Source: Pseudomonas mandelii (lineage in GTDB: Bacteria > Pseudomonadota > Gammaproteobacteria > Pseudomonadales > Pseudomonadaceae). From it: a stretch of 64,000 bases of DNA. Below, piece by piece: positions 44,903-53,615 of this stretch (positions are counted from its first letter, which is position 1; each line of letters opens with the position of its first letter). The stretch lies in NCBI RefSeq assembly GCF_900106065.1, contig NZ_LT629796.1:1958001-2022000 (forward strand). The letters are read 5' to 3'. The notes under the pieces are model-generated. The model was not told where the DNA came from. It searched no databases and saw nothing but the letters and a program-made list of their open reading frames with translations. The translations under genes were made by a program, and so were the position numbers.

Positions 44903-45722
44903 CGGCTTTCATGCGAATGACATTGGCGGCGCTGGCTGAGCCATCGAGCCAGAAGGACAATTCTGCGTACTGCTTGAACAAGTCCGGCGGCAAAATCGTT
45001 CGCCGCGATTGCAGTTCGACCCTCGGCTTGACCTTGTGCAGGCCCGAAACCCCCAGGGCCTGGTCGAACGCTGGCGCGTCGTAAGCGAGGTGATCAAAGT
45101 CATGCTCGAACCAGGGTTCGCCGACGAAGTCGTAGACCAGCCGCATCACCCGATCCGGCGCCTGAGTCAGCAGGTCGTAGTCGACGATCAGCAGCGACTC
45201 GGCGTGTTCGCCGTAATAGGCTTCCTTGAGCGCAGCCCAGGCAAATCCCACCAGGCGATTGCGCTGGGCCAGGGTTTCGCAACGGCTGTAGACGGTGTTG
45301 CGCTCGATCGCGTCGCCGAACAGTTTGGTGTTTTCAAAGGGGTTGGCGCGGTACAAACGCTCGATGCTGTCCATGACCCAGGCGACATTGCGCACACAGG
45401 CAATGACCTTGGCTTGCGGGAACAGGTCGCTGATGGCCGGCAAGCGCGAACTCCATAGCCGGTTGGTGTCGAACACCACCGGTTTGTCGGCCTTGTCGGC
45501 GTAGAAGGAGTCGAACAGACCGCGCAATAAGCGTCGGCGCAGATCGGTATCGATCACCGCGCCAAACTCACTGCCGGCGCTGCACTGTTCCAGAACACCT
45601 GAAAACAGCGCGCCAACGGGGCTGGTCATGCCGGCGTGGAAACGCGGGTTCTGCAACAGGATTGCAGAAAGCAGGGTCGAGCCTGAACGCGGCAAGCCGG
45701 AGATAAAGTGGTACTGCTGCAT
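44886..45722 (-). CDS. PAPS-dependent sulfotransferase
   Basis: A 278-residue soluble sulfotransferase. The 5'-phosphosulfate loop is GLPRSGSTLLSAIL at the very N-terminus, and the 3'-phosphate site lies in CVRNVAWVMDSIERLYRANP. Length and layout match bacterial sulfotransferases of the type-1 family. It lies just upstream of the giant repeat gene on the same strand, behind the glycosyltransferase. With the local APS kinase it could sulfate a protein or glycan of the giant protein. A hairpin terminator overlaps its stop. Confidence 0.9.
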   Translation of the reverse strand: MQQYHFISGLPRSGSTLLSAILLQNPRFHAGMTSPVGALFSGVLEQCSAGSEFGAVIDTDLRRRLLRGLFDSFYADKADKPVVFDTNRLWSSRLPAISDLFPQAKVIACVRNVAWVMDSIERLYRANPFENTKLFGDAIERNTVYSRCETLAQRNRLVGFAWAALKEAYYGEHAESLLIVDYDLLTQAPDRVMRLVYDFVGEPWFEHDFDHLAYDAPAFDQALGVSGLHKVKPRVELQSRRTILPPDLFKQYAELSFWLDGSASAANVIRMKADAAIS

Positions 45723-45847
45723 CCCTTCACCTGATCATCAGTCCTTTATGTATGACGGAGCGTAGACTATGAATGGCCGCACAGCAGTAGTGTTTTGATA
45801 TCAAATCGAAGCTAAATCATCTGAAAACGATGATTTTTGTTGCGGAT

Positions 45848-47518
45848 TCAATACATCACGAATAAGCGCGCATTGGCGCCTCCTGCCTGCGTTTGGCCAA
45901 CGCTCCGCCAGCCGGCGGGCAACGGGGCGAACTCGTCCGGCACACCGACAGTGCCGATCAACCACACGCGCCCCGTGCCTTTGGGCAAGGTGCCAAGGCT
46001 ATCGAGGTAAATGTCCGGGGTCACCAACGTGCCGAAACCATAAGCACTCGGCCGGCTCGAGGCACCGCCTGATAACGGTGGCGTGTACAGCAACGGCTTG
46101 GCGTCGGTGCGGTTGTAATAGACGTAGCTGAGGTACCAAAGCATGTCGCTGGTGACGATGCGGTCACCGGCAACGAAGTGCTGGTTGACGTAATTGACCA
46201 TGACGTTGAACTGGTCGTTGCTATCGACCGTGGCGTTGTTATTCAGGCCCACCAGTTCGACACCGGCAAACAACACCAGCACCGTCATGGCCAATACCCG
46301 GGCCCCTGAGTACAGACGATCAATGGCCAGTGCGGCAATCATTGGCAGGCCGAGGGCGTAGGCAGTGAGGTAACGCTCGATGAACACCGGCGAGACAAAC
46401 GACACCCCAAACACTACCAGCAACGGCACAACGGTGTAGATCACCACCAGCGCACTGCCCCGAATCACGCTGCGATCCCGCGCCAGCGCCACCCACATCA
46501 AGGCCAGCAACGCCAAAGGTAACGTGCTGAAAATCAGGGTCGGCAGGTTCTCGCCATCGTCCTGAATCAGAAACGACCAGATCATCGACGGCAACGAGCC
46601 GAACGTGACCGGTGCCTCCCATCCCACATCGCCATTGGCCTTGAGCTGATCCATGTGCTGGACCAGATCGATCAGGCTCGGCACCCAAGGCAAGTACAAC
46701 AACACAATCGCCACGTTCGCCAGCCACCAGCCGGGGCGTTGAATATGCCGCAAGCGGTAACCTGGTTGCAGGCGGATCACCCCCAGATACAGCCAATGGC
46801 AAAGCACGCACAGGGCGGTGAAGTAATGGGTGTAGAACGCCGCTGTCATGAGCAGCACATACGCCACCAGATAACGCGTGCGCCGGGGGTATCGGATCCA
46901 GTAGACCAGCGCAATCGTCGCACCGATCAGCCACAGGCCCAGCAGTGAGTACATCCGCACTTCCTGGCTGTATCGCACCGCCGTTGGCAGCAGCGCCAAC
47001 AGCAAACCGGCCAGCAGCGCGGCACGCCGGGTGGCGAGCAAGTCCATCAGCCAGACGCCGAGCCACACCGTGGCGATCCCGGGCAGCGCGCTGAAACTGC
47101 GGATCGAAAATATACCGTCGCCGAACAGCTCGACCCAGCCGTGCAGCAGCATGAAATACAGCGGCGGGTGGACATCGTACGCGGCGTGCAGCCAGATCCC
47201 GCCGAGCGAAAACTGGCTCATCAGCAGGCTGGAACCTTCGTCGCCCCAGATAGCCGCCGCCGTCAGGTCGTAGAAACGCACCAGCGCGGCCAACGCGAGG
47301 ATCGGCAACAGCCAATGTTCGCGCACCCACCGAAGCAAGCGCTTGACGCTCGCCCAGGCACCGGGTGTCGCTTGCGGGCCTTGGGTGCCCTCAAGTGGCA
47401 ATTCTCTGTACGCCTCCATTGCTCCCCTCGGGACTGCCAGTGAAAAAGCGTGAAGCGTGTCATCACTGTAGGTCAGCGTCAGCGCCGTCGTCGATGCTGG
47501 CTTTACGACCAACGACAT
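45848..47518 (-). CDS. GT39-type membrane glycosyltransferase (ArnT/PMT-like)
   Basis: A 556-residue integral membrane protein with about ten hydrophobic segments. The N-terminal periplasmic loop has the GT-C motif (DEGSSLLMSQFSL, with the Asp-Glu pair) and the segment HPPLYFMLLHGWVELFG typical of the ArnT/dolichyl-phosphate mannosyltransferase superfamily. Such enzymes move sugars from polyprenyl phosphates to proteins or lipids in the periplasm. It is the most upstream gene of the giant-protein run, divergent from the tail-collar gene. The start at 47518 is uncertain; an ATG at 47419 (MEAYREL) is the alternative. Confidence 0.85.
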   Translation of the reverse strand: MSLVVKPASTTALTLTYSDDTLHAFSLAVPRGAMEAYRELPLEGTQGPQATPGAWASVKRLLRWVREHWLLPILALAALVRFYDLTAAAIWGDEGSSLLMSQFSLGGIWLHAAYDVHPPLYFMLLHGWVELFGDGIFSIRSFSALPGIATVWLGVWLMDLLATRRAALLAGLLLALLPTAVRYSQEVRMYSLLGLWLIGATIALVYWIRYPRRTRYLVAYVLLMTAAFYTHYFTALCVLCHWLYLGVIRLQPGYRLRHIQRPGWWLANVAIVLLYLPWVPSLIDLVQHMDQLKANGDVGWEAPVTFGSLPSMIWSFLIQDDGENLPTLIFSTLPLALLALMWVALARDRSVIRGSALVVIYTVVPLLVVFGVSFVSPVFIERYLTAYALGLPMIAALAIDRLYSGARVLAMTVLVLFAGVELVGLNNNATVDSNDQFNVMVNYVNQHFVAGDRIVTSDMLWYLSYVYYNRTDAKPLLYTPPLSGGASSRPSAYGFGTLVTPDIYLDSLGTLPKGTGRVWLIGTVGVPDEFAPLPAGWRSVGQTQAGGANARLFVMY

Positions 47519-47660
47519 TCGGCAATCATCCGGATCTACTACGCTCTGGCTTGGCGTGACCCAGCCACGGAGATGAATGGAGTCGGCTGATCAGCGCGAT
47601 CCGCCCGGATAACCGGGCCTTACGTGACGCTTCAGACACTAACCTGAGGGATAAGGAACT

Positions 47661-48248
47661 ATGGAAGTATTCATGGGCACTATTCAGCCTTTCGCCTTTA
47701 ACTTTGCTCCCAACGGCTGGGCCCTGTGCAACGGCCAGACGCTGGCGGTCCAGCAATACAACGCGCTATTTGCCCTGCTCGGCGTCAACTTCGGCGGCAA
47801 TGGCTCCACCAACTTCATGCTACCCAACCTGCAAGGCCGAATGCCGGTGTGCATGGGCAACGGGCTGAACCTGACACCACGGGTCATTGGCGAAATCTCC
47901 GGGACCGAGAACGTCACCGCGACCATCACCAACCTGCCGAATCACACCCATGCCTTGTCCGGGCTGACGGCCACCACCACCCTGCAACTGGCCAGCCCGG
48001 CGAGCAACCCGGTCACCGCTCCAACCGCGACCAACTCGTACATCGGTGCTTCGGGCGGCGGCCCGGGTTCGGCGAGCATCTTCTCTGATGCGCAAGGCGC
48101 TGCGGCGGTACCGCTGAAGGGCGTGGCCACTGCCGTGACGGGGGAAATCTCGTCGGCCGGTAACGGTTTGCCGATGGAAACGATGAACCCATTCCTGGTG
48201 CTCAACTTCAGCATCGCCTTGAACGGGTTGTTCCCTTCTCGCAATTAA
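47661..48248 (+). CDS. Phage tail-collar domain protein (MdpB-like)
   Basis: A 195-residue protein with the tail-collar domain pattern FAFNFAPNGWALCNGQTLAV, FGGNGSTNFMLPNLQGRMPV and the GXX-rich C-terminal part with the NHTHAL motif. Related proteins (microcystin-dependent MdpB) occur in non-phage genomes as isolated genes. There are no other phage genes nearby, so this is not a prophage. It is divergent from the glycosyltransferase and precedes a terminator and a DUF6916-like gene. It may be a surface or secreted accessory to the giant-protein system. Confidence 0.88.
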   Translation: MEVFMGTIQPFAFNFAPNGWALCNGQTLAVQQYNALFALLGVNFGGNGSTNFMLPNLQGRMPVCMGNGLNLTPRVIGEISGTENVTATITNLPNHTHALSGLTATTTLQLASPASNPVTAPTATNSYIGASGGGPGSASIFSDAQGAAAVPLKGVATAVTGEISSAGNGLPMETMNPFLVLNFSIALNGLFPSRN

Positions 48249-48253
48249 GGTCT

Positions 48254-48285
48254 GGCCGGGGGATACCCATCCCCCGGCCGTTTTT
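48254..48285 (+). terminator. Rho-independent terminator after the tail-collar gene
   Basis: GGCCGGGGGAT-ACCC-ATCCCCCGGCC with a following TTTTT forms an 11-bp GC-rich stem. It sits between the tail-collar and DUF6916-like genes, so readthrough, or a separate promoter, is needed for the second. Confidence 0.93.
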
Positions 48286-48298
48286 CGGGAGTGACGCC

Positions 48299-48610
48299 AT
48301 GTTGCAACAGGTTCAAAGCCAACACTTTCAGACCCTGCTGGGCAAGACAGGCTCGCTGCGGCTGCCGGATGGCAGTGAGTTGTCGATCCATATCGACACG
48401 CTTGAAGAAACGCCCCATTCGCGGATGCCAAACAGCGAGCGCGTGCCGTTCAGTGTCGAGTTCAACAGTCTGGAACCCACAGCGTTTGTGGATGGGTTAT
48501 GCACGCTGGAGTTACCGATGCTGGGTCAGGTGCAGGGCATTTTTGTCTCTCGTGTGCCGGCCATGGGCCGTGATCCGGACATGGGGTATTTCTATATCGC
48601 CTTCAACTGA
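48299..48610 (+). CDS. DUF6916-like small protein
   Basis: A 103-residue soluble protein. The pattern with PFSVEFNSLEPTAFVDGLCT, then LGQVQGIFVSRVPAMGR and a terminal GYFYIAFN fits DUF6916, a family often found next to tail-collar genes. RBS GGGAG precedes the ATG. Its function is not known. Its start is 14 bases after a strong terminator; readthrough or its own promoter is implied. Confidence 0.75.
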   Translation: MLQQVQSQHFQTLLGKTGSLRLPDGSELSIHIDTLEETPHSRMPNSERVPFSVEFNSLEPTAFVDGLCTLELPMLGQVQGIFVSRVPAMGRDPDMGYFYIAFN

Positions 48611-48627
48611 ACACACCGAAATCCCAT

Positions 48628-48717
48628 TGTAGGAGTGAGCCTGCTCGCGATGGCGGTGGTTCATTCACATCTATGGTGACTGATACACCGCCATCGCAAG
48701 CAGGCTCGCTCCTACAG
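48628..48717. repeat. REP pair of the GAGCAGGCTCGCTCC class
   Basis: TGTAGGAGTGAGCCTGCTCG and its complement CAAGCAGGCTCGCTCCTACA face each other across about 32 bases that themselves pair in part (GGCGGTG/CACCGCC). It lies between the convergent DUF6916-like and GNAT genes. Confidence 0.88.
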
Positions 48718-48732
48718 GGGGCGGGGGTGGAT

Positions 48733-49230
48733 TCAGCCTTGTGGATACCACACCAACCGCTCCGCCGCCGGGCTGCACTCTTCAACCTGAAACCCCAGCG
48801 CCAGGTAATGCTGGCGCGCATGGGGATTGTTGGCCCAGACCACCGTGGCCACCGGGCAGCGGATCTGTTGGGCGGCTTGTTGCACACCTTGCAGCACCTT
48901 GCGGCCAAAACCCTGGCCGCGGGCCTGTGGAATGAATGCCAGGTACAACACGCGAATTTCATTGGGGCCAAAATCGGTGGTCAGCGCGCCGATGGCTGTG
49001 TCGAGCTTTTCAATCACGTAATGCATCGCGTTGGGGAATCGCTCCCCCAATCCCTGTTCCTGCACCTGAAATTGCTGGGCGACCACCTGCTCCACCACAT
49101 CTCGCTCACCGTCGATCCATTGCAAATCCGGCCGCGCCGCCTGGTAAAGACTGTGCAAAAAAGGCCCATCGTTGGTCCGCGAGGGCCGAACCACCAAGCC
49201 ATCGGCCGCTACTGATTCGGTATTCGCCAT
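48733..49230 (-). CDS. GNAT-family N-acetyltransferase
   Basis: A 165-residue protein with the acetyl-CoA motif IPQARGQGFGRKVLQGVQQA and the C-terminal pattern NNPHARQHYLALGFQVEE. The ATG at 49230 is used (AAGGAG eight bases before); a GTG three bases upstream is equally reachable. It is the last gene of the run after the M50-HlyD fusion, 12 bases from it, so it is probably cotranscribed with the adaptor genes. The substrate is unknown. Confidence 0.88.
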   Translation of the reverse strand: MANTESVAADGLVVRPSRTNDGPFLHSLYQAARPDLQWIDGERDVVEQVVAQQFQVQEQGLGERFPNAMHYVIEKLDTAIGALTTDFGPNEIRVLYLAFIPQARGQGFGRKVLQGVQQAAQQIRCPVATVVWANNPHARQHYLALGFQVEECSPAAERLVWYPQG

Positions 49231-49242
49231 CACCTGCTCTCC

Positions 49243-51339
49243 TTAGAAACCGCTTTCCCTGACACCCAGCGCCGCCATGCGGCGCCAGGCCACGCCCAAC
49301 AACGACTCGCCGCTGCCCTGCAACACCACCACGCCGCGCAAGGGTTGCATCGGCGTCGGCGCGGCTTCGAGGGTGCTCAACCGCGCCCCGTATTGTCCCT
49401 GCACCGGCTCAGCCCGTTGATGTGCATCCCGGCGCACGGCAATCGGCCCGTGATGATCGGACGTCAGCGCTTCCTGATCGACATAGGCCGCGCCATTGGT
49501 GTCGATTTCGGTCAATCGCACGGCGATCGCCGGGTGCATCGGATCATCGGCAATGAACCGCCCGGTGGCCCCCGGCGCCACGCGCCACAGTTCGGCTTCG
49601 GCCAGATAGCCACGCAACCGTGCACCGTCTTCAACGACCCGCGCCAGGGGATCTTTGGTCGACAGCCAGCGACCTGCCACCAGTTGCGGCAACAGATCGC
49701 GCACGGTGCCGGCGTGGGGCGCGCGCAGCAGCAGACGTTCACGCTGGGCGGCCAGCCCGCGATAGTCGGCCACCGCCTCCGCCAGGCGTTGCTCGATAAT
49801 CCCGGCGTCGGCGGCGGTTTCGCTGCGACTGGCCTGACGGCGCATCTGCAACTGCTGGATCTGGATTTCACGCCGGACGATGGCCTGGCGCGAGTCCAGG
49901 TCCGGCGATTCCAGTTCGATCAGCACCTCGCCCTGAGCAACCACCTGACCGTCATGCACGTTCACCGTTTTGACCCGCGCCGCGACGGGCGCGTGCAACG
50001 CACTGGCGCGTCCCGCTTCCAGCATCGTCGGCAGCTCCACCGCACTGCGCCACGGCAAAACCAGCACCAGCACCAGTCCGAGCAAGGCCAGACCGCTGAG
50101 CAACACGCGGGGGACATAGGCCTGCTCCCGTCGGCTCCACCATTGCCGCCACTCACTCAAGATCGGCAGGAAGATGAACCAAACCAGCTCCACCAGCATC
50201 AGGAAAATCCCCAACACCTTGAAGAACAGGTGATAGACCGCCAGCGCGATCCCGAGAAACAACGCCGCACGCCACAGCCACGCACCATAGCCCCAGATCA
50301 GCAATCGCCGCTGCATCTTCGGCGACCAGGGCTCCGGCGCCGCAGCCCCATAGCCGAACAAAAACTCGCGCAACCGCCAACGACACAAGGCAAAGGCTCG
50401 CCCTTGAAGGTTGTCCACTTCCCAGAAGTCACTGAGCAAAAAGTAACCATCAAAGCGCATGAACGGGTTGAGGTTGATCACCAGCGTGGTGATCCAGGTG
50501 GCACTGGCGAGCATGAATGCAGCGGTGCGCCCGGGACCGTCCGGCAGCAATGACCAGACCAGCAGTGCAATGCTCGCCAGCAGCAATTCCGCCAGCACAC
50601 CACCGGCGCCGATCAACAGTCGCGCACGACGATCATTGACCCGCCAGGCATCACTGACGTCGGTGTAAAACATCGGCAGCAACACCATGAACGCCACGCC
50701 CATGCTCTGCACCCGACAACCCGCGCGCTTGGCCATGAAGGCGTGGCCGAACTCGTGACAGAGCTTGGCGAAAAACAGCGCCACACCGAACGCCAGAGCG
50801 CCACCGAGACTGAACAGATGCGGGAAGGTGGCGATAAACCGCTGCCAGTCCCGCGACACCAGAAACACCCCGAGCCCCAACGTCACGGGCAACCCGTAGC
50901 GCAGCGCCCGCGGGCCGAAGCGCTCGATCCATGGCCAGGCACGATTGAGAAAAGCGTCGGGGCGCCACAGGGGAATGCGAAAAAACAGGTATTGGTGCAG
51001 CAGGATCTGCCACAGCGTCTGACGCTGGGCGGCCGCCTTCAGGCTGTAACTGGCGCGCTGTTGCGGGTCGAGTGCGCTGATCAGGTCGTGGCCACGCAAA
51101 AAGCCCAGCAACTGCTCAAGCTCCGCGCCATCGAGTGGCAACCCGGGCTCGCGGTTGGCGGCGCGTAACACCTGCTCGGGATCCCCCAACGACCAATGAC
51201 GCAGCAACCGCATCGCGGCGGCACCGAGTTTGAAATAGCGCCCTCGCACTGGGTCGGCGAGGGTCCAGCGCGGCGAGCCATCGAGGGCCGGAGTCGCCAC
51301 GGACAGTTGCAAGTCGGCCCGCAGGCTCGGCAGGCTCAT
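49243..51339 (-). CDS. M50 zinc protease fused to HlyD-like adaptor
   Basis: A 698-residue membrane protein. The N-terminal ~95 residues have the look of a PqqD/RRE-like small domain (WTLADPVRGRYFKLG). The middle part has the site-2 protease motif HEFGH (195-199) and the third ligand Asp297 in NPFMRFDGYF, with six or more hydrophobic segments. The last ~270 residues form a HlyD-like lipoyl and coiled-coil region (VAARVKTVNVHDGQVVAQGE). Such fusions occur in bacterial peptide and large-protein export loci. The start follows the GAF-HlyD stop directly. It may cleave and hand over the giant protein or another substrate. Confidence 0.88.
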   Translation of the reverse strand: MSLPSLRADLQLSVATPALDGSPRWTLADPVRGRYFKLGAAAMRLLRHWSLGDPEQVLRAANREPGLPLDGAELEQLLGFLRGHDLISALDPQQRASYSLKAAAQRQTLWQILLHQYLFFRIPLWRPDAFLNRAWPWIERFGPRALRYGLPVTLGLGVFLVSRDWQRFIATFPHLFSLGGALAFGVALFFAKLCHEFGHAFMAKRAGCRVQSMGVAFMVLLPMFYTDVSDAWRVNDRRARLLIGAGGVLAELLLASIALLVWSLLPDGPGRTAAFMLASATWITTLVINLNPFMRFDGYFLLSDFWEVDNLQGRAFALCRWRLREFLFGYGAAAPEPWSPKMQRRLLIWGYGAWLWRAALFLGIALAVYHLFFKVLGIFLMLVELVWFIFLPILSEWRQWWSRREQAYVPRVLLSGLALLGLVLVLVLPWRSAVELPTMLEAGRASALHAPVAARVKTVNVHDGQVVAQGEVLIELESPDLDSRQAIVRREIQIQQLQMRRQASRSETAADAGIIEQRLAEAVADYRGLAAQRERLLLRAPHAGTVRDLLPQLVAGRWLSTKDPLARVVEDGARLRGYLAEAELWRVAPGATGRFIADDPMHPAIAVRLTEIDTNGAAYVDQEALTSDHHGPIAVRRDAHQRAEPVQGQYGARLSTLEAAPTPMQPLRGVVVLQGSGESLLGVAWRRMAALGVRESGF

Positions 51340-52659
51340 CTAAAGCCCCACACTCTGGCGCAACCCGGCCAGAGGTCGACGCAGCAGGTACAACGCCAAC
51401 GGAGCACGGTCGCCGAAAATTTTAGCGGTGCCGCGCAGGCCAATGCGCGGCGGTGCGCCCTCGAAATTCGCATCCAGGCGATAAGCCAGTTGTCCGGCAG
51501 CGGTGGGTTGCGCCTCATAAGCCGAGCGTTCGAGTTTCGCCAAGTGCCGCTGTAACGGATCGCTGTCGAGAAACAGCGCGACTTGCGCGCCGGGCTCAAG
51601 GGATATCGCGTCGCCCACCGCCAGTTCGATGCGCAACTCGGCCTGGGTCGGGTCAGCAATTTCCATCAGCCGCTCGCCGGTCTGCACCGGCTTGCCGGTC
51701 CAGCGTTCCGCATCGGCGAACACCGCGATACCGCCGCGCTCGGCGCGGACTTCACTGCGTTTGAGCAATTCGCGGGCGTAATCCCGTTCGGCGCGTTTTT
51801 GCTCGACTCGCGCAGCCAGCAGATCAATCTTCGAGCTGGACTCGGCATCGGCGAACGAGCGTTGGGAATTGGCCTTCAGTTCAGCTTCGGCCACCCCCAA
51901 GGCGCGTTCGGCCACATCGGCCTGGGCCTTGAGCGTGGTGCTTTCGAAGCGCAGCAACAGGTCGCCGTCTTTGACCGTCTGATTGGGTTTGACCAGGAAT
52001 TCGGCAATCACGCCGTCCAAGGGCGCAGCCACCACGCGGCCGCCCAATGGAACCACTTCTGCCGGCGCCAGCACCGATTGGCGCACCGGGATCAGCAACC
52101 CGAGCAACAGCACGGCGACCAGTGCCACCCGACGTTTTCGGGTCCAGCGTAGCCGCCACGGTTTGCGCGGTTGCAGCGCCAACCAGGCATGGCTGTAAGT
52201 GTCGCCCAGTTGCGACAGCAGCACTTGCTCGGAAGGGTTCCACGGCAGGTCCCGCGCCAGCCACAGCCCACCGAATACCTCGCCCTGGTGATCGATCAGC
52301 GGCAGCCAAAACACCTGAGCCGCCGAAAGACTTTGCCAATCGGCCTGAATCGATTCGCTGAGGACATTCGCCGGTATCACCCTTGCCTGCTTCAGCACAC
52401 CGGCCTTGAACAACTGCGCCACGGCCTGCTCGACGAACGCCACGAATGGCGCATTCGGGTCGACGGCACTGACACCCGTCACCGCCTGCACCTTGCCGGC
52501 AATCAATAGCGCCGCATGACGAAAACCAAACAGCGCCTGCCCGTCATTGACCAGGCTGTAGGCCAGTTGCGCAGGCGTGCGTGCAGCGCGGGTCAGGCGT
52601 TCGAGATCAAGAAACCTGGCGAAGACCTGTTCGGCACCGCTCGCAGCGGGCGCGTTCAT
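51340..52659 (-). CDS. GAF-domain HlyD-family adaptor
   Basis: A 439-residue protein with a cytoplasmic GAF-like domain (about 20-160), one transmembrane helix (RRVALVAVLLLGLLIPV, about 172-192) and a periplasmic HlyD part with lipoyl (GRVVAAPLDGVIAEFLVKPN) and coiled coil. A cytoplasmic sensor fused to an adaptor is uncommon and suggests export controlled by a small ligand. It overlaps the HlyD gene by four bases and abuts the M50 fusion gene (TAG then ATG). Confidence 0.87.
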   Translation of the reverse strand: MNAPAASGAEQVFARFLDLERLTRAARTPAQLAYSLVNDGQALFGFRHAALLIAGKVQAVTGVSAVDPNAPFVAFVEQAVAQLFKAGVLKQARVIPANVLSESIQADWQSLSAAQVFWLPLIDHQGEVFGGLWLARDLPWNPSEQVLLSQLGDTYSHAWLALQPRKPWRLRWTRKRRVALVAVLLLGLLIPVRQSVLAPAEVVPLGGRVVAAPLDGVIAEFLVKPNQTVKDGDLLLRFESTTLKAQADVAERALGVAEAELKANSQRSFADAESSSKIDLLAARVEQKRAERDYARELLKRSEVRAERGGIAVFADAERWTGKPVQTGERLMEIADPTQAELRIELAVGDAISLEPGAQVALFLDSDPLQRHLAKLERSAYEAQPTAAGQLAYRLDANFEGAPPRIGLRGTAKIFGDRAPLALYLLRRPLAGLRQSVGL

Positions 52660-53438
52660 TTAAGCTCCGCGAAACGCGCCGTACCGCTCATGCCGGCCAG
52701 CAAACCGTTGGCATTGGGCAGTGTTGCAACCAGCAACAAGGTCTGGCTGCCTTCATCAATTCGAGCGCCGAGGCGTTTGACTGTGGCATCCAGCGCTTGA
52801 CCGGTTTCATCGGGGACAAAGCTGAAGGTCTGACCGGGCTTGAGCCGGGCCATCCAGCGTGACGGCACCAGCAGATGGATCTCCAGCGTTCGATTGTCTA
52901 CCACATCCAGCAACGGTGCACCGGCCGCCACGCTTTCATAGCGTTTGACCTTGCGCTCGACGACCTGGCCATCGAACGGCGCCAGCACGCTGCAGCGTTT
53001 CACCTGAACCTGATAAACCTGAGACTGCGCCTGCGTCTCGCTGACTTTGGCTTGGGCCCGCGCCACTTCAAAACGCCCGACCGAATTCAACGCCGCCAGC
53101 TGTTTGTTGTGGGACAGCTCTTCACCCGCACCACGGTTGGCAGCCTGCGCCGCATTGAGCTGGGCCTGATAAGCGGAACAATCGAAACGCGCCAGCGTAT
53201 CGCCCTTCTTGAACGACTCGCCCTCACTGAACGGCAGCTCGACAATGCGCCCGGACAACTCACTGGCGAGCACCGCCTGATCCCGGGCACGCAACACGCC
53301 CCGGGCCTCGCTGCTGGTTGTCGCATTGCTGCCAGCGGTGCTGTTTTCCAACAACGGATCGTCTGGCGCGGGCGTTTGCGCGTGTACTGCGCAGGTCACA
53401 ACGGTCAATCCAATAACCCAAACACAAAAACGCCGCAT
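52656..53438 (-). CDS. Short HlyD-family periplasmic adaptor
   Basis: A 260-residue protein with a Sec signal peptide (FCVWVIGLTVVTCAVHA) instead of a membrane anchor, a lipoyl-like motif (RDQAVLASELSGRIVELPFS), a short coiled coil and a beta-barrel end. It starts the three-adaptor run and overlaps the GAF-HlyD gene as ATGA. Having a free periplasmic adaptor, a GAF-HlyD and an M50-HlyD in one operon is unusual. Its promoter must lie in the 177-base gap upstream, next to the toxin-antitoxin pair. Confidence 0.87.
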   Translation of the reverse strand: MRRFCVWVIGLTVVTCAVHAQTPAPDDPLLENSTAGSNATTSSEARGVLRARDQAVLASELSGRIVELPFSEGESFKKGDTLARFDCSAYQAQLNAAQAANRGAGEELSHNKQLAALNSVGRFEVARAQAKVSETQAQSQVYQVQVKRCSVLAPFDGQVVERKVKRYESVAAGAPLLDVVDNRTLEIHLLVPSRWMARLKPGQTFSFVPDETGQALDATVKRLGARIDEGSQTLLLVATLPNANGLLAGMSGTARFAELK

Positions 53439-53582
53439 AACCGTATCTCCCTGACGGATGAGCGGAGTCTATGACAGGGTGGGTGGGCGTCAAGTGGATA
53501 GCCAACACTTGTTGGAAAAGCGAAGTATCGAGAAAGATCTCGTTGGCTCAAAGGTTATCCACTTATCGAAAATATAACCTTG

Positions 53583-53596
53583 ATGGAATATTCCAT
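53583..53596. promoter_or_regulatory. 14-bp palindrome upstream of higB (candidate HigA operator)
   Basis: ATGGAATATTCCAT is a perfect palindrome 20 bases before the toxin start, in an AT-rich stretch with GAAAATATAACC. The position and size match an autoregulatory antitoxin operator. Confidence 0.6.
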
Positions 53597-53615
53597 AAGA
53601 TGCATATTTCGCCCC

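Noticed and set aside
47661-48610. Tail-collar and DUF6916-like genes as a prophage remnant
   Set aside because: There are no other phage structural, lysis or integrase genes in the window, and the gene type is common outside phages.
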